A stretch of 51,984 nt of DNA from Prochlorococcus sp. AG-347-L17 (GCA_003278925.1 QCCN01000011.1:1-51984); one strand, 5' to 3'. Shown: positions 36,242 to 47,292, counted from the stretch's first letter. Numbers and translations: made by a program. The notes: generated from the sequence alone by a model not told the origin.

Positions 36242-38983
36242 CTACTTAATATCATAATTTAATTTGTTATTTTCTTCTAAAGAATTTAAAACTGATTTTG
36301 CTTTTTCTATAACTTCTTTTGGGACTCCTGCTAATTTAGCTGCTTCTATGCCATAGCTTTTGTTTGAGCCCCCTTTAACAATCCTGTGGCTAAAAATTAG
36401 CTGATCGTTATTTTGTTCTACTAAAACTTGAAAATTTTGTATATTCTTATTTGAATTTTTTAAATAATTAAGCTCATGATAGTGCGTAGCAAAAATAGTA
36501 TTACATTGAATTTTTTTTGCAAGATATTCACTTACTGACCAAGCTATTGAAAGTCCATCAAAAGTAGATGTCCCTCTGCCAATCTCATCAAGTAAAACTA
36601 GTGAGCTAGAAGTTGCCTGATTTAGAATTGATGCAGTTTCAGACATTTCTACCATAAATGTTGATTGTCCAGATGATTGATCATCAACTGCCCCAATTCT
36701 TGTGAAAATCCTATCTGCAATCTTGATTTCAGCATTATTAGCAGGAACAAAGCTTCCAATTTGCGTGAGAATTTGTATTAAACCAAGTTGTCTTATAAAG
36801 CAACTTTTTCCGCTTGCATTGGGACCGGTTAATATAATTAATTTTTGATTATCCTCAAAAGAGATATCGTTTGCTACAAACTTTTTATCACTTAACAATT
36901 GCTCTACAATTGGATTTCTTCCTGCGATAATTTTTGTACTATTTTTTGTCATTGAATCATTTATTGGTATTAATGAAGGTTTTATAAAATTGTTTTCTAC
37001 TGAAGTAATTGATAAACCAAGTAGTGCATCAAGAGATGCTATGGATTTTGCGATTGATCTTATTTGTTTTGTTTTTTCAGCAACTATATTTCTTAATTCG
37101 CAGAAAATTTCATATTCTTTTGATGAAGCTCTACTTTTTATTTGGAAAATCTTATTTTCTTTATTTTTAATTTCAGAAGTGATATACCTTTCTTCATTAG
37201 TAAGTGTTTGCCTTTTGATCCAATGTTGTGGAGCTAAATTCACTTTTGACTTATTAATAGAAATGTAATAACCAAAATTTTTATGAAATTGAATTTTTAG
37301 GTTTGAAATTTTGCTAATTTTTCTTTCCTTTGATTCCTCTTTATTTAGCCACTCAGAGTAATCATCCATTAAATTTCGTAAACCATCTAATATATTGTCA
37401 ACACCATCGTGAATCATGCCTCCCTCACTAATATTTAGAGGAGGATTTTCTACTAATTTAAAACTTATAGTATCAGCTAATTCTAAGAGTCCTTCATCAA
37501 TATTTTTTAATTGATCAGTCCAATCTGGGAGATCATATTTAAATAATTCAATTATGGATTTTAGTCTAGGCAATTTTTTTAAACCTTCAGCTATTGCAAT
37601 TAAGTCTCTGGGACTTGCATGACCTGCACAAGCTCTACCTGCAAGTCTTTCTAAATCACCCATTGCTCTAAGTAAATTTTGCGTATCTACACGTAATTTT
37701 TTAGATTCAAGAAAGTTTGTTATTATATTTTGTCTTTTATAAATTTCATTAACGTTTAATAGTGGCGAATCTATCCACCTTCTTAAACACCTTGCGCCCA
37801 TGCAGGTATAAGTCCTATCAATACTCCATAGTAGCGAACCTACATAATTGTTTTCTCGTTGCGTATTTTTGATTTCTAAGTTTTTTTGAGTTTGATAATC
37901 AATAATTAATTTGTTGTGACTATATTGGATTTGTGGAAAGTCTAATGAGATTTTTACAGAAGAATTTTTATCTAAATTTGAAGGATTAATTTTTTCTAAA
38001 TAATTTAATAAACCTCCAAGTGATCTAGTTGCATTGTTTAAATTTTTAAGTCCTATACCCTCTAGGTTTGCAATTTGGAAATAATTTTTTATTAGATAAT
38101 TTGCTTCATTAATTCCAAAATTAGTCTCTTGAGAAACAGTATATGTAATTTGACTATTTCCTTTAATTAATAAATCTCTTACTGCATTGCTTCCTACAAT
38201 GATTTCTGAAGAATCTAATTTAATAATTTCATCAAATAGTTTTGACAGAGATTGGCCTTCTAAAGTTATTAATTCTCCTGTGCTTACATCAGCTTTTGAT
38301 ATCCCCCATTCATAAGATTCATCTGAGTTTTCTTCTGATAAGTAAATAGCACTAATCCAATTATTTTTCTTTGCTATCAACATCCCCTCTTCAATTACAG
38401 TTCCAGGAGTAATTATTCTTGTTATTCCTCTTTTAATTGGAGTCCCATAATTTCCAGAACTTTTTTCTAATTGATCGCATATAACAACAGAATAATTTTT
38501 TTTAATTAAATCAGAACAGTATCTCTCCATTGCATGATGGGGAACCCCTGCCATAGGGATCTTACCAATCTCTTTGCCAGCATCTTTACTGGTAAGCGTT
38601 ATTTCTAAAAGGTTAGATATTAATACAGCATCCTCAAAAAAACATTCAAAAAAATCTCCTAATCTATAAAGTAATAACCTATCTTTATTTTCTTCTTTTA
38701 GAGTTACATAATGCTTCATTACAGGAGTTAATTTCAGTTTTGAAACTGTTTTATAGCTATAAGATTCTTCATTGATGCAAACATTTTTGTTATTTGAAAT
38801 TAAATCAGTCTTGAATTTATTTATTAAATTAGTTGAATTTTTTCTTTGTCTGGGTCTTTTTTGCGATTCTTTTTTTAAATCTTCCAAAGATAAATTTTCT
38901 GGAATAGTTGTTATTTCTTTTTGTTCATTATTATCATTACCAATCGCAAATAAATTCTTTTGAATTATCGTATCTTCTTGCAT
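36242..38983 (-). CDS. mutS: DNA mismatch repair protein MutS
   Basis: MutS recognises mismatches and starts repair. After an unusual charged N-terminal extension of about 80 residues, the mismatch-binding domain begins at [13 protein letters not shown]. It contains the Phe-X-Glu mismatch wedge in [10 protein letters not shown]. The clamp and lever domains follow. The ATPase has Walker A GPNASGKS with K726, Walker [16 protein letters not shown] and the switch ATHYHEL. The length of 913 residues fits MutS1 and shows it is not a short MutS2. The ends converge with cobH, and the promoter faces psbZ. Confidence 0.97.
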   Translation of the reverse strand: MQEDTIIQKNLFAIGNDNNEQKEITTIPENLSLEDLKKESQKRPRQRKNSTNLINKFKTDLISNNKNVCINEESYSYKTVSKLKLTPVMKHYVTLKEENKDRLLLYRLGDFFECFFEDAVLISNLLEITLTSKDAGKEIGKIPMAGVPHHAMERYCSDLIKKNYSVVICDQLEKSSGNYGTPIKRGITRIITPGTVIEEGMLIAKKNNWISAIYLSEENSDESYEWGISKADVSTGELITLEGQSLSKLFDEIIKLDSSEIIVGSNAVRDLLIKGNSQITYTVSQETNFGINEANYLIKNYFQIANLEGIGLKNLNNATRSLGGLLNYLEKINPSNLDKNSSVKISLDFPQIQYSHNKLIIDYQTQKNLEIKNTQRENNYVGSLLWSIDRTYTCMGARCLRRWIDSPLLNVNEIYKRQNIITNFLESKKLRVDTQNLLRAMGDLERLAGRACAGHASPRDLIAIAEGLKKLPRLKSIIELFKYDLPDWTDQLKNIDEGLLELADTISFKLVENPPLNISEGGMIHDGVDNILDGLRNLMDDYSEWLNKEESKERKISKISNLKIQFHKNFGYYISINKSKVNLAPQHWIKRQTLTNEERYITSEIKNKENKIFQIKSRASSKEYEIFCELRNIVAEKTKQIRSIAKSIASLDALLGLSITSVENNFIKPSLIPINDSMTKNSTKIIAGRNPIVEQLLSDKKFVANDISFEDNQKLIILTGPNASGKSCFIRQLGLIQILTQIGSFVPANNAEIKIADRIFTRIGAVDDQSSGQSTFMVEMSETASILNQATSSSLVLLDEIGRGTSTFDGLSIAWSVSEYLAKKIQCNTIFATHYHELNYLKNSNKNIQNFQVLVEQNNDQLIFSHRIVKGGSNKSYGIEAAKLAGVPKEVIEKAKSVLNSLEENNKLNYDIK

Positions 38984-39095
38984 ACTTTTTTAATTCCTAA
39001 ATAGATATTAGTTAGAAATTTTTTTTTTGCATTTAAAGTGGCTAAAGTATGTAAATTTTCTCTAAAAATTATCATTTTCATGAGATTATAGTATT

Positions 39096-39101
39096 TATAA
39101 T
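39096..39101 (+). promoter_or_regulatory. Likely -10 element of psbZ
   Basis: A perfect TATAAT lies 22 bases before the psbZ ATG in the 140 bp mutS-psbZ divergent space. No convincing -35 box is seen at the expected distance. The implied leader would be only about 15 nt, and no Shine-Dalgarno is visible in it. Confidence 0.4.
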
Positions 39102-39123
39102 ATTTGAAACCTAAGACTGAATT

Positions 39124-39321
39124 ATGCAGGCTGTTAACTTTTTCTTCGTAAATGCTCTATTATTTGCTTCTTTAATTGCGGTAGTTGGAGTACCCGTTTT
39201 ATATGTGACTCAACCTTCTACTGAGGAAGGACAGCGAGAAAGTAGGAGAAAAATTTATTCTATTGCTGCTGTTTGGGTTGTTTTGGTTTTTGTTACAGGG
39301 ATAGTTTCTTCATTAGTTTGA
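39124..39321 (+). CDS. psbZ: Photosystem II protein PsbZ (Ycf9)
   Basis: PsbZ is a small thylakoid protein at the periphery of photosystem II that stabilises antenna interactions. The 65 residues form two membrane helices (about 4-27 and 44-64) joined by a polar loop VTQPSTEEGQRESRRK, as in Ycf9. The gene is divergent from mutS and 49 bp upstream of ribH. It has a perfect TATAAT upstream and a very short leader. Confidence 0.95.
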   Translation: MQAVNFFFVNALLFASLIAVVGVPVLYVTQPSTEEGQRESRRKIYSIAAVWVVLVFVTGIVSSLV

Positions 39322-39370
39322 ACTTAATACCTTTTCGTGAGAGTCTATTAATATACCTAAGTAAAATTTA

Positions 39371-39847
39371 ATGGCTATTTTTGAGGGTTCTTTTACTACT
39401 GCCTCTACTTTAAAAGTTGGGATTGTAATAGCAAGATTTAACGATTTAATTACTAATAAAATTCTATCTGGTTGTCTTGATTGTTTAAAAAGACATGGTT
39501 TAGATACCTCTGAATTAAGCAATCAAGTAGATATAGTTTGGGTTCCTGGTTCATTCGAATTACCAATTGCAGCTAAAACTCTCATGAAAAAAAAGAGTTA
39601 TGACGTTGTCATTGCTCTTGGGGCAGTGATCCGTGGTGAAACTTCCCACTATGATGTAGTTATATCTGAGGCAAGCAAAGGGATTTCACAAGTTTCCAAT
39701 GAAAATAACGTTCCAATAATTTTTGGAGTTTTAACTACTGATACTATGCAGCAGGCTTTAGAAAGGGCGGGGATTAAAAATAATCTTGGTTGGAATTATG
39801 CTTTACAAGCAATTGAAATGGGATCCTTAATTAAAAATTTAAATTAA
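39371..39847 (+). CDS. ribH: 6,7-dimethyl-8-ribityllumazine synthase
   Basis: RibH makes the lumazine precursor of riboflavin from a pyrimidine dione and a four-carbon phosphate. The substrate-binding ARFND (about 21-25), VPGSFELP (58-65) and catalytic H93 in [12 protein letters not shown] are visible. The length of 158 residues is normal. It follows psbZ by 49 bp and may share its transcript. A tRNA gene follows after 61 bp. Confidence 0.97.
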   Translation: MAIFEGSFTTASTLKVGIVIARFNDLITNKILSGCLDCLKRHGLDTSELSNQVDIVWVPGSFELPIAAKTLMKKKSYDVVIALGAVIRGETSHYDVVISEASKGISQVSNENNVPIIFGVLTTDTMQQALERAGIKNNLGWNYALQAIEMGSLIKNLN

Positions 39848-39908
39848 TTGAAAAAATTTAATTATCTCTATCATTGATCCCTTCTTTGAGATAAAATAAT
39901 AAAGTTAT

Positions 39909-39980
39909 GCGGATGTAGCTCAGTGGTAGAGCATCTCCTTGCCAAGGAGAATGTCGAGAGTTCGAATCTCTTCATCCGCT
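39909..39980 (+). tRNA. trnG: tRNA-Gly (GCC anticodon)
   Basis: A complete 72-nt cloverleaf can be drawn. The acceptor stem GCGGATG pairs with CATCCGC, the discriminator base is T, and the D-loop is AGCTCAGTGGTAGAGCA. The anticodon stem TCTCC/GGAGA encloses the loop TTGCCAA with anticodon GCC. The T-arm GAGAGTTCGAATCTC is canonical. CCA is not encoded. It lies between ribH and the NTF2-like gene. Confidence 0.97.
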
Positions 39981-40033
39981 TTTAATATTTGTATCTTTTA
40001 AAATATCCTTAATAAGCAATTCTTTATGACGTA

Positions 40034-40465
40034 ATGACAAGAGCAATTTCTATTGAGGATTTAAAGGGATTATTTACTAAACCTTATGGTACAGATGCAC
40101 CAACAAAACAAAAATGGGCTGAATTTTATAATGAGAATGTTATTTTTGTAGACCCAACGCAGGAAACAGAGGGCTTAGATTCTTATGTTAAAGCTCAAGA
40201 AAAGCTGGTTAAAAGATGTGATGATGTTTTTTTAGAAACTCACGCAATTTCCATAACTGGGGATTGTGGATTTATTGAATGGACTATGGGTTTAAAAATT
40301 ATGGGTAAAGAATTTATTTATCCTGGAACTACTCGTTTATTATTTGGTGAAAATGGATTAATCAAAGAGCATAGAGATTACTTTGATTTTTGCGGCCCAA
40401 CTTTTGGACCAGTCCCTATTTTAGGACCTTTTATAAGATGGCTTTATAGTAAATTTGTATCTTGA
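40034..40465 (+). CDS. NTF2-like / SnoaL-fold protein of unknown function
   Basis: The 143-residue protein has the pattern of the NTF2-like cone fold. An N-terminal helix region (KWAEFYNENVIFVDPTQETEG) is followed by strands such as GFIEWTMGLKIMGKEFIYPGTTRLLF and IKEHRDYFDF. Such domains serve as small-ligand pockets, isomerases or dimerisation modules, and nothing here points to one. There is no signal peptide. The C-terminus PILGPFIRWLYSKFVS is hydrophobic and might touch a membrane. It lies just after tRNA-Gly, with ends convergent to the GNAT gene. Confidence 0.8.
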   Translation: MTRAISIEDLKGLFTKPYGTDAPTKQKWAEFYNENVIFVDPTQETEGLDSYVKAQEKLVKRCDDVFLETHAISITGDCGFIEWTMGLKIMGKEFIYPGTTRLLFGENGLIKEHRDYFDFCGPTFGPVPILGPFIRWLYSKFVS

Positions 40466-40492
40466 TTTTGTTTTCTTTAGAAACAGAGTGCT

Positions 40493-40948
40493 TTATATTT
40501 CACGAATTAATAAATCTTGAGAAATAACTTCTTTAAAATCAAATTGAGAATAAAACAATTTTTTATTTGTTGTCATTAAATATAATTTTTTTGTATTTTT
40601 GATTTGTTTAGAAGATAAAAGATTTTTTACAATTAATGTGCCAAAACCTTTGCCTTGGTGATTTTGATCTATAACAATATCCCAAAGCACACCGCGGTAA
40701 ATCCCGTCGGTTAAAGCTCTACCAAAACCAACTATTTCCTTACCGACCCAAAGACTTATTACGACATCACTGCTAGCAAGACATTTTTTTAGATCATTAA
40801 TTGTTCTATTTTTTGCCCAGAAAGCATTGTTATCTAGAAATTTTTGTAGCTTAATTAATCCATTTGTTGGTTTAAGATTTGGACCTAATCCAAAAACCCT
40901 TAACCCTAAAGCTCCTTTGGCATGTTTGATTAGAGATATTTCTTCCAT
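40493..40948 (-). CDS. GNAT family N-acetyltransferase
   Basis: The 151-residue protein has the acetyl-CoA binding motif A region VLWDIVIDQNHQGKGFGTLIVKNLL, whose Q/R-x-x-G-x-G/A-like core is NHQGKGFG. It is preceded by VGKEIVGFGRALTDG and followed by LYLMTTNKKLFYSQFDF, the motif B region. The substrate cannot be read from sequence. The gene stands alone on the minus strand between the NTF2-like gene and secA. Confidence 0.87.
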   Translation of the reverse strand: MEEISLIKHAKGALGLRVFGLGPNLKPTNGLIKLQKFLDNNAFWAKNRTINDLKKCLASSDVVISLWVGKEIVGFGRALTDGIYRGVLWDIVIDQNHQGKGFGTLIVKNLLSSKQIKNTKKLYLMTTNKKLFYSQFDFKEVISQDLLIREI

Positions 40949-41079
40949 TTATTAAAAAGATTTTTAAAAAGTGAGGTCAGGTATGTTATTTTTGTGACTT
41001 CAATCTAAATACCTTAATCGATCATTTCTATAAAATAAAGAGATAATAGTTTTCTTCATTCTGTTGTAACGCACTAATT

Positions 41080-41085
41080 TATAAT
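41080..41085 (+). promoter_or_regulatory. Likely -10 element of secA
   Basis: A perfect TATAAT lies 37 bases before the secA ATG at 41123, in the 174 bp space divergent from the GNAT gene. No good -35 is seen. The implied leader contains a clear ribosome-binding sequence AAGGA at 41109-41113, 9 bases before the start codon. Confidence 0.45.
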
Positions 41086-41122
41086 GTTTGTAATAAGATT
41101 TATTTTTTAAGGACTTTGACTT

Positions 41123-43954
41123 ATGCTAAAACTTTTGTTGGGAGATCCGAATACACGAAAGTTAAAGCGCTATCAACCAATAGTGGAAGAGATAAATTTT
41201 TTAGAAGGAGAAATTTCTCAATTTACTGATGATGAGCTTAGAAAAGAAACTGCAAATCTTAAATCAAATATTTCAGCAGAATTAGATGCTAAAAGACAAA
41301 AAGAACTCCTAGAAGAATTTCTTCCTAAAGCCTTTGCAATCGTAAGGGAAGCAAGTAAACGTGTACTTGATATGAGACATTTTGATGTTCAGTTAATAGG
41401 CGGGATGGTTTTAAATGAGTGTCAAATTGCTGAGATGAAGACTGGAGAGGGAAAAACTCTTGTCGCAACATTACCTTGTTATTTAAATGCTCTTACGGGA
41501 AAAGGTGTTCATGTTGTTACTGTAAATGATTATTTAGCTAGAAGAGATGCAGAGTGGATGGGACAAGTGCATCGTTTTTTAGGTTTATCCGTTGGTTTGA
41601 TTCAGCAAGATATGAATCCAGTTGAGAGAAAGAAAAATTATGATTGTGATATAACTTATGCCACTAATTCAGAATTAGGATTTGATTATTTAAGAGATAA
41701 TATGGCTACTGATATTAATGAGGTGGTTCAAAGAAGATTTAATTACTGCGTAATCGATGAGGTTGATTCAATATTAATTGATGAAGCAAGAACGCCTCTG
41801 ATCATTTCTGGCCAAGTTGAAAGACCTCAAGAAAAATATCAAAAAGCTGCAGAATTATCTTTGGAATTAGTCAAAGCAAAAGAATTAAGTAAAGATGGTA
41901 TTGATCCAGAAGGCGATTATGAAGTTGATGAAAAACAGAGAAGTTGTATATTAACTGATCAGGGTTTCGCAAAATGTGAAGAGTACTTGGGAGTTAATGA
42001 TTTATATAATCCTCAAGATCCTTGGGCACATTATATAACTAACGCTTTAAAAGCCAAAGAATTATTTATTAAAGACGTAAATTATATTGTTAAGAATGAT
42101 GAGGCTGTCATAGTGGATGAATTTACTGGTAGGGTAATGCCAGGAAGACGTTGGAGTGATGGACAACATCAGGCAATAGAGGCGAAAGAGAGTCTTAAGA
42201 TTCAGCCTGAGACTCAAACATTAGCATCCATAACTTATCAGAATTTTTTCCTTTTATATCCAGGCTTAGCAGGGATGACAGGAACTGCAAAAACTGAGGA
42301 GGTTGAATTTGAAAAAACTTATAAATTAGAATCAACAGTTATACCGACAAATCAAATAAGAAAGAGACAAGATTGGCCTGATCAAGTATTTAAGACAGAG
42401 ATTGGTAAATGGAAAGCCGTTGCTAAAGAAACTGCACAAATTTATAGAGAGGGTAGACCTGTTTTAGTTGGAACAACAAGTGTTGAAAAAAGTGAATTAT
42501 TAAGTGCTCTTTTATTTGAAGAAAAAATTCCACATAATTTGTTAAATGCTAAGCCAGAGAATGTCGAACGTGAAGCAGAAATTGTTGCTCAGGCAGGAAG
42601 AGCAGGTGCTGTTACTATTGCGACTAATATGGCTGGAAGGGGAACAGATATAATTCTTGGCGGTAATAGTGACTACATGGCGAGGCTTAAATTAAAAGAA
42701 ATTTTAATTCCTTTGTTAGTCAAGCCTGATAATGAGCATAAGCCACCAATTCCTAAACAGAGAAATTCAAAATCTAAGGGTGGTTTTTCTGCAAAAGCTG
42801 GTTCAAATTTGAAAAAAAACATTTCAAATTCTTCAACAAGTCTTTTCCCTTGCAAACTAGATGAATCAATTGAAAAGAAACTCTCTATCTTATCTGATGA
42901 ACTTGTTAAAAATTGGGGAGATAGACAACTTTCTGTCTTGGATCTTGATGATAGGATAGCCACAGCTGCAGAAAAAGCACCAACTGATGATAATTTGATA
43001 AAGCTTTTGAGAGAATCTTTGTCTGATGTAAAAAAAGAATATGAAAAAGTTTTGATTCATGAAGAGGAAAAAGTAAGAGAAGCAGGAGGTTTACATGTCA
43101 TTGGTACTGAGAGACATGAATCAAGAAGAGTTGATAATCAACTTAGAGGAAGAGCAGGACGACAAGGTGATCTTGGAAGCACAAGATTCTTTTTATCTTT
43201 AGATGATAATTTATTAAGGATTTTTGGAGGTGATAGAGTAGCAAATCTAATGAACGCTTTTAGGGTTGATGAAGATATGCCTATTGAGTCAGGAATGCTT
43301 ACTAAGTCTCTAGAAAGTGCTCAAAAGAAAGTTGAAACCTACTATTACGATATTAGAAAACAAGTTTTTGAATACGACGAGGTAATGAACAATCAAAGAA
43401 AAGCAGTTTATGGCGAAAGATTAAGAGTATTGCAAGGAATTGATTTAAAGAGACAAGTAATAGGATATGGAGAAAGGACAATGATTGAAATTGTAGATGC
43501 TTATATTAATCCTGATCTTCCTCCTGAAGAGTGGAATATTGATCAATTAATTTCTAAAGTCAAAGAATTTATTTATTTATTAGATGATCTTAAATCTGAT
43601 GATATTAATTTACTGTCAATAGAAGAATTAAAGAACTATCTTCAAGAGCAGTTGCGAATAGCTTATGATTTAAAGGAATCACAAATAGAAAAGATTCGTC
43701 CTGGATTAATGAGAGAAGCTGAAAGATTTTTCATTTTGCAGCAAATCGATAATTTATGGCGAGAACATCTTCAATCTATGGATTCCTTGAGGGAATCAGT
43801 CGGATTGAGGGGTTATGGTCAAAAAGATCCTTTAATCGAATATAAAAACGAAGGATATGACATGTTTCTCGAAATGATGACTAATATGAGACGAAATGTT
43901 ATTTATTCAATGTTTATGTTTCAACCTAAAACTGACGATAATGAAAAAAATTAA
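41123..43954 (+). CDS. secA: Preprotein translocase ATPase SecA
   Basis: SecA drives unfolded preproteins through SecYEG at the plasma and thylakoid membranes. Walker A TGEGKT includes K111, the DEAD-type motif is [16 protein letters not shown], and helicase domain 2 carries [11 protein letters not shown] and RGRAGRQGD. An insertion of about 80 residues in nucleotide-binding domain 2 (about 515-640, low complexity around [11 protein letters not shown]) is typical of cyanobacterial and plastid SecA. The C-terminus ends at [11 protein letters not shown] without the zinc-binding cysteine motif of E. coli SecA. The 943-residue length is normal. Confidence 0.98.
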   Translation: MLKLLLGDPNTRKLKRYQPIVEEINFLEGEISQFTDDELRKETANLKSNISAELDAKRQKELLEEFLPKAFAIVREASKRVLDMRHFDVQLIGGMVLNECQIAEMKTGEGKTLVATLPCYLNALTGKGVHVVTVNDYLARRDAEWMGQVHRFLGLSVGLIQQDMNPVERKKNYDCDITYATNSELGFDYLRDNMATDINEVVQRRFNYCVIDEVDSILIDEARTPLIISGQVERPQEKYQKAAELSLELVKAKELSKDGIDPEGDYEVDEKQRSCILTDQGFAKCEEYLGVNDLYNPQDPWAHYITNALKAKELFIKDVNYIVKNDEAVIVDEFTGRVMPGRRWSDGQHQAIEAKESLKIQPETQTLASITYQNFFLLYPGLAGMTGTAKTEEVEFEKTYKLESTVIPTNQIRKRQDWPDQVFKTEIGKWKAVAKETAQIYREGRPVLVGTTSVEKSELLSALLFEEKIPHNLLNAKPENVEREAEIVAQAGRAGAVTIATNMAGRGTDIILGGNSDYMARLKLKEILIPLLVKPDNEHKPPIPKQRNSKSKGGFSAKAGSNLKKNISNSSTSLFPCKLDESIEKKLSILSDELVKNWGDRQLSVLDLDDRIATAAEKAPTDDNLIKLLRESLSDVKKEYEKVLIHEEEKVREAGGLHVIGTERHESRRVDNQLRGRAGRQGDLGSTRFFLSLDDNLLRIFGGDRVANLMNAFRVDEDMPIESGMLTKSLESAQKKVETYYYDIRKQVFEYDEVMNNQRKAVYGERLRVLQGIDLKRQVIGYGERTMIEIVDAYINPDLPPEEWNIDQLISKVKEFIYLLDDLKSDDINLLSIEELKNYLQEQLRIAYDLKESQIEKIRPGLMREAERFFILQQIDNLWREHLQSMDSLRESVGLRGYGQKDPLIEYKNEGYDMFLEMMTNMRRNVIYSMFMFQPKTDDNEKN

Positions 43955-43962
43955 GTAAACAT

Positions 43963-44700
43963 CTAATCATCTCCAAGAAATTCTATTATTTCTTTGTCTT
44001 TAAGATTTTGTGAATCACCGAGTTTTGAAATATCAATATTTTCTGAGTTAACTAAGCATTGAAGAGTTTTATGTAATTTAAGAATTTCATTTTCAAGAGA
44101 GTCTATCCTATCCATTAAATTTTTTATCACATTAGCTTCTGCATCTGGTAAGGCAGAGTGAGCTAAGGGATTAACTTTGACACCACTTTGATGCACTACC
44201 CTTCCAGGAACTCCAACCACAGTACTATTCCCCTCTACATTTCGAACAACTACTGAGCCAGCCCCAATACGGGTATTAGATCCTACCGTGATGGATCCAA
44301 GAACTTTTGCGCCTGCTCCGACTACAACATTTTCCATTAAAGTTGGGTGTCTTTTGCCATGGCTTTTACCAGTACCGCCTAATGTTACTCCCTGATAAAG
44401 CAAGCAGTTATTTCCTATTTCAGCTGTTTCACCAATAACAACGCCCATTCCATGATCTATGAAAACCCTTTTACCAATTTTTGCCCCAGGATGGATTTCA
44501 ATACCAGTTGCTAGTCTATTCACATGACTGAGCAAGCGAGGAATTAAAGGAATTTTTAATTGCCATAATTTGTGCGTAAACCTATGTATAACTATTGATT
44601 GAAAGCCTGGGTAGCAAAGAAATATCTCTAATATTCCTCTTGCAGCAGGATCTCTCTCTCTGATAATTTCTATATCTGATTTAAAAGTTTTCAATACCAT
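43963..44700 (-). CDS. cysE: Serine O-acetyltransferase
   Basis: CysE makes O-acetylserine, the acceptor for sulfide in cysteine synthesis. The left-handed beta-helix is visible as hexapeptide repeats from about 68 to 165 (IEIHPGAKIGKRVFIDHGMGVVIGE), with the catalytic D82-H83 pair. It is followed by TLGGTGKSHGKRHP. The 245 residues carry an extra C-terminal helical tail after the usual domain. Only 3 bp separate it from the upstream GntR-type regulator gene, so the two are probably cotranscribed. Confidence 0.95.
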   Translation of the reverse strand: MVLKTFKSDIEIIRERDPAARGILEIFLCYPGFQSIVIHRFTHKLWQLKIPLIPRLLSHVNRLATGIEIHPGAKIGKRVFIDHGMGVVIGETAEIGNNCLLYQGVTLGGTGKSHGKRHPTLMENVVVGAGAKVLGSITVGSNTRIGAGSVVVRNVEGNSTVVGVPGRVVHQSGVKVNPLAHSALPDAEANVIKNLMDRIDSLENEILKLHKTLQCLVNSENIDISKLGDSQNLKDKEIIEFLGDD

Positions 44701-44703
44701 CTT

Positions 44704-45690
44704 CTAATTAATAATTCCTATTTCTTTTTTTAATTGATTTATTGTTTCGATACTTAAATAATTTTTTGCACATATTATTTGAGGTAATCTCATCAACTGA
44801 GAACGATTTTTTAATAATGTGTTTTCTACAACTGATAAACTAGGTCCATCACACACTATATGGTTCGAAACCTTTAAGAGTGATAGTAATCTACCGTTAT
44901 TGTCTGAGATTGCCGTCATAAGCATTAATTCACTACCTCGCATGCTGTGTATGATAACTTCCGCTGCTCTTAATAAACCAGGACTTATACTAACAATACC
45001 TACACAACTTCCAGGATTTAATTCTTTCAGGATTTTCAATTCCTTTTGAAAGTCGCTTAAGTCAACTGCAATAGCGCGCACTCCATGTTGCTTCGCAACT
45101 TTTTCTAAAGGCTGCAAAAAATATCTGCTTGTGACAATCGTACCATGATTTGAATTACTCAAAACTTTTTCTAATTCTTCCATTGGAACAACTTCTACTG
45201 GTACATTAACTGTTGTAGATAGATCTTCTGCAATTAACATAGAAGCTCCAATATCCTCTCTAGGAGTACTGACTATGATTCTTGATCCGCACTTAATACG
45301 CCAATCAATTTCATTGGTCAATATCTCTCTCGTTTCTTGTAAAGTGCATCCAAGATTGATCAAGTTGTCAATAACCTTCTTTGCTTCTACATCTGGTGGT
45401 TTATTTATTTTATCTTTTGAGTGGACTGATTTTTTTAATTCTCTTTTAGTAAGATGATCTCTTACATAGATACCTGATCCAGCTATTGCTTCAACTACTC
45501 CATCTATTTCTAGTTGTCTGTATACTTTGCTTATAGTATTCCGATGGAGTCCAGTTTGCATTGCAAGTTGCCTGGTACTGGGAAGTCGGTGCCCTGGAGG
45601 ATAATGTCTTGCTGCAATTGCAAAACAAATTTGATTATATAGTTGAGTTGATGCTGGGATATCACTTATTTGTTGAATATTGAATTTCAC
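44704..45690 (-). CDS. GntR-family transcriptional regulator
   Basis: The N-terminal 75 residues are a GntR winged helix: STQLYNQICFAIAARHYPPGHRLPSTRQLAMQTGLHRNTISKVYRQLE in order, then a wing GSGIYVRD. The C-terminal 250 residues do not look like a MocR aminotransferase domain or a FadR/HutC domain; they contain alternating strands such as IIVSTPREDIGASML and CVGIVSISPGLLRAAE. Synechocystis Sll1961, which affects photosystem stoichiometry, is a cyanobacterial GntR protein; whether this is its orthologue is untested. The start is GTG at 45690. It is 3 bp upstream of cysE and 77 bp after infC. Confidence 0.86.
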   Translation of the reverse strand: MKFNIQQISDIPASTQLYNQICFAIAARHYPPGHRLPSTRQLAMQTGLHRNTISKVYRQLEIDGVVEAIAGSGIYVRDHLTKRELKKSVHSKDKINKPPDVEAKKVIDNLINLGCTLQETREILTNEIDWRIKCGSRIIVSTPREDIGASMLIAEDLSTTVNVPVEVVPMEELEKVLSNSNHGTIVTSRYFLQPLEKVAKQHGVRAIAVDLSDFQKELKILKELNPGSCVGIVSISPGLLRAAEVIIHSMRGSELMLMTAISDNNGRLLSLLKVSNHIVCDGPSLSVVENTLLKNRSQLMRLPQIICAKNYLSIETINQLKKEIGIIN

Positions 45691-45767
45691 TTTCTAGAAA
45701 CCCTCACTAATGTACTCTTGGACATAGTGACACTTTAACATTCGGCATATTTCTTGATAACAATTTA

Positions 45768-46340
45768 TCACCCATCATCTTTTTTAATAAGAGGAGTTTT
45801 GCGAGGGCTTAAAAACATAATCATGTTTCTCCCTTCTCTTTTTGGTTTTTGTTGAACTTCGGATTGCTCTTCTAAATCATTAGCCATTCTTAAAAGAAGT
45901 GTCTCAGCTAAATTTGAGTGTTGTATTTCTCTTCCCCTAAAAATTACGGTGCATTTTACTTTGTCTCCGGATTTTAGAAATTTAGTAGCTTGACCAATCC
46001 GAACATCATAATCATGTTTGTCGATTTTATACCTCATTTTTACTTCTTTAACTTCTGTTTGATGAGATTTTTTCCTTGCTTCTTTAGCTTTCTTTTCTTG
46101 TTCAAATTTATATTTCCCGTAGTCCATGATTCTACAAACAGGAGGATTTGCTTTTTCGCTCACCAACACTAAATCAAGTTCTCTTTGAGATGCTATTTCT
46201 AATGCTTTTAATCTATCTATGACTCCTAATTGTTGTCCATCTGAATCAACGACTCTCAATTGAGGGTATTTTATTCTTTCGTTTATATTTGGTAGCTCTC
46301 TAACTGGAGCTCGGCGGTCAAAGCGTGGGCGTGGGGGCAT
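45768..46340 (-). CDS. infC: Translation initiation factor IF-3
   Basis: IF-3 binds the 30S subunit and checks start-codon pairing. The N-domain has [23 protein letters not shown] and [16 protein letters not shown], a Lys-rich linker follows, and the C-domain has [25 protein letters not shown]. The start is an ATG (46338-46340), so the AUU-based feedback known in E. coli infC is not available here. The gene follows miaA and is not next to rpmI-rplT. The length is 190 residues. Confidence 0.97.
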   Translation of the reverse strand: MPPRPRFDRRAPVRELPNINERIKYPQLRVVDSDGQQLGVIDRLKALEIASQRELDLVLVSEKANPPVCRIMDYGKYKFEQEKKAKEARKKSHQTEVKEVKMRYKIDKHDYDVRIGQATKFLKSGDKVKCTVIFRGREIQHSNLAETLLLRMANDLEEQSEVQQKPKREGRNMIMFLSPRKTPLIKKDDG

Positions 46341-46392
46341 TCAGTTAATTAAATAAATTGCTTGGATGATGAACTAAATCTGTTTTATAAAG

Positions 46393-47292
46393 TTAGCTTA
46401 AAAAAGACTCTATTTTAATTATTGCATCTTTTAGCAGGTTTTTGTTATTCAGCCAAAGAGGATTATTTTTATTACGAAACCAAGTCTTTTGTCTTTTGGC
46501 AAATTGGATTGTTTTTGTCGCAGTCAACTCGATCGCTTTGTCAATTGTTGAACAGTTATTTAAAACATCCCTAGCTTCTCGATAACCAATGGTTTCTAAT
46601 ATTGGCAAATCATATCCGTATTCAGAGATAAGGTGCTTCGTCTCTTCAATAATTCCAGATAAAAACATATTTTTTGTTCTTTGAAAAATTCTTTCTTTTA
46701 AATTATCTCTATCCAATCCAAGTTCTAGAATTTTCCAGTTAGGGGGTTTTTTAACTTGCAGCGTTGACCAAGGTTTACCTGTTACGTAGAAGACTTCTAA
46801 AGCTCTTATTGTTCTAATGTGGTCAGCAAAATTAATTTTTTTTGTTGATAATGGATCACAATTTTTTAACAGGTCCCAACATTTTTCCTGACCAATTTCT
46901 TCTAATTGTCTTCTTAAATTATTTTGAGGAGGGACATCTGGAACAAAAAACCCTTTTGTTATTGAGTTCATATACAAACCACTTCCTCCAACAAGAAAAG
47001 GTAAATTATCTTGTTTAATTTCTCTTTTAATAGATTTTTGAGCAATTTCTTGAAATTGTTTAACATTAATTGGATGGATTGGTTCTTCAATATCTATTAA
47101 AAAATGCTTTATTTTTTTTTGTTGGATTTTAGATGGCTTGGCTGTTCCAATATCCATGGACTTATAAATTTGCCTTGAATCAATATTGTGTATATGAGTT
47201 TTAAAATATTCTGCAATTTCAATAGCTAATTCTGTTTTGCCACTTGCAGTAGGCCCAACTAAAATAATCACGTGAGGTGTATATGAAGACAT
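46393..47292 (-). CDS. miaA: tRNA dimethylallyltransferase MiaA
   Basis: MiaA adds a dimethylallyl group to A37 of tRNAs reading U-starting codons. The P-loop GPTASGKT is at 13-20, followed by [17 protein letters not shown] and the conserved [13 protein letters not shown]. The C-terminal [13 protein letters not shown] binds tRNA. The 299-residue length is normal. It is first in the minus-strand run miaA-infC-gntR-cysE, divergent from gyrB with 150 bp between. Confidence 0.96.
   Translation of the reverse strand: MSSYTPHVIILVGPTASGKTELAIEIAEYFKTHIHNIDSRQIYKSMDIGTAKPSKIQQKKIKHFLIDIEEPIHPINVKQFQEIAQKSIKREIKQDNLPFLVGGSGLYMNSITKGFFVPDVPPQNNLRRQLEEIGQEKCWDLLKNCDPLSTKKINFADHIRTIRALEVFYVTGKPWSTLQVKKPPNWKILELGLDRDNLKERIFQRTKNMFLSGIIEETKHLISEYGYDLPILETIGYREARDVLNNCSTIDKAIELTATKTIQFAKRQKTWFRNKNNPLWLNNKNLLKDAIIKIESFLS

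Noticed and set aside
44868..44885. TTCGAA-containing stretch resembling a tRNA T-arm
   Set aside because: No cloverleaf can be drawn around it and it lies inside the GntR regulator gene.
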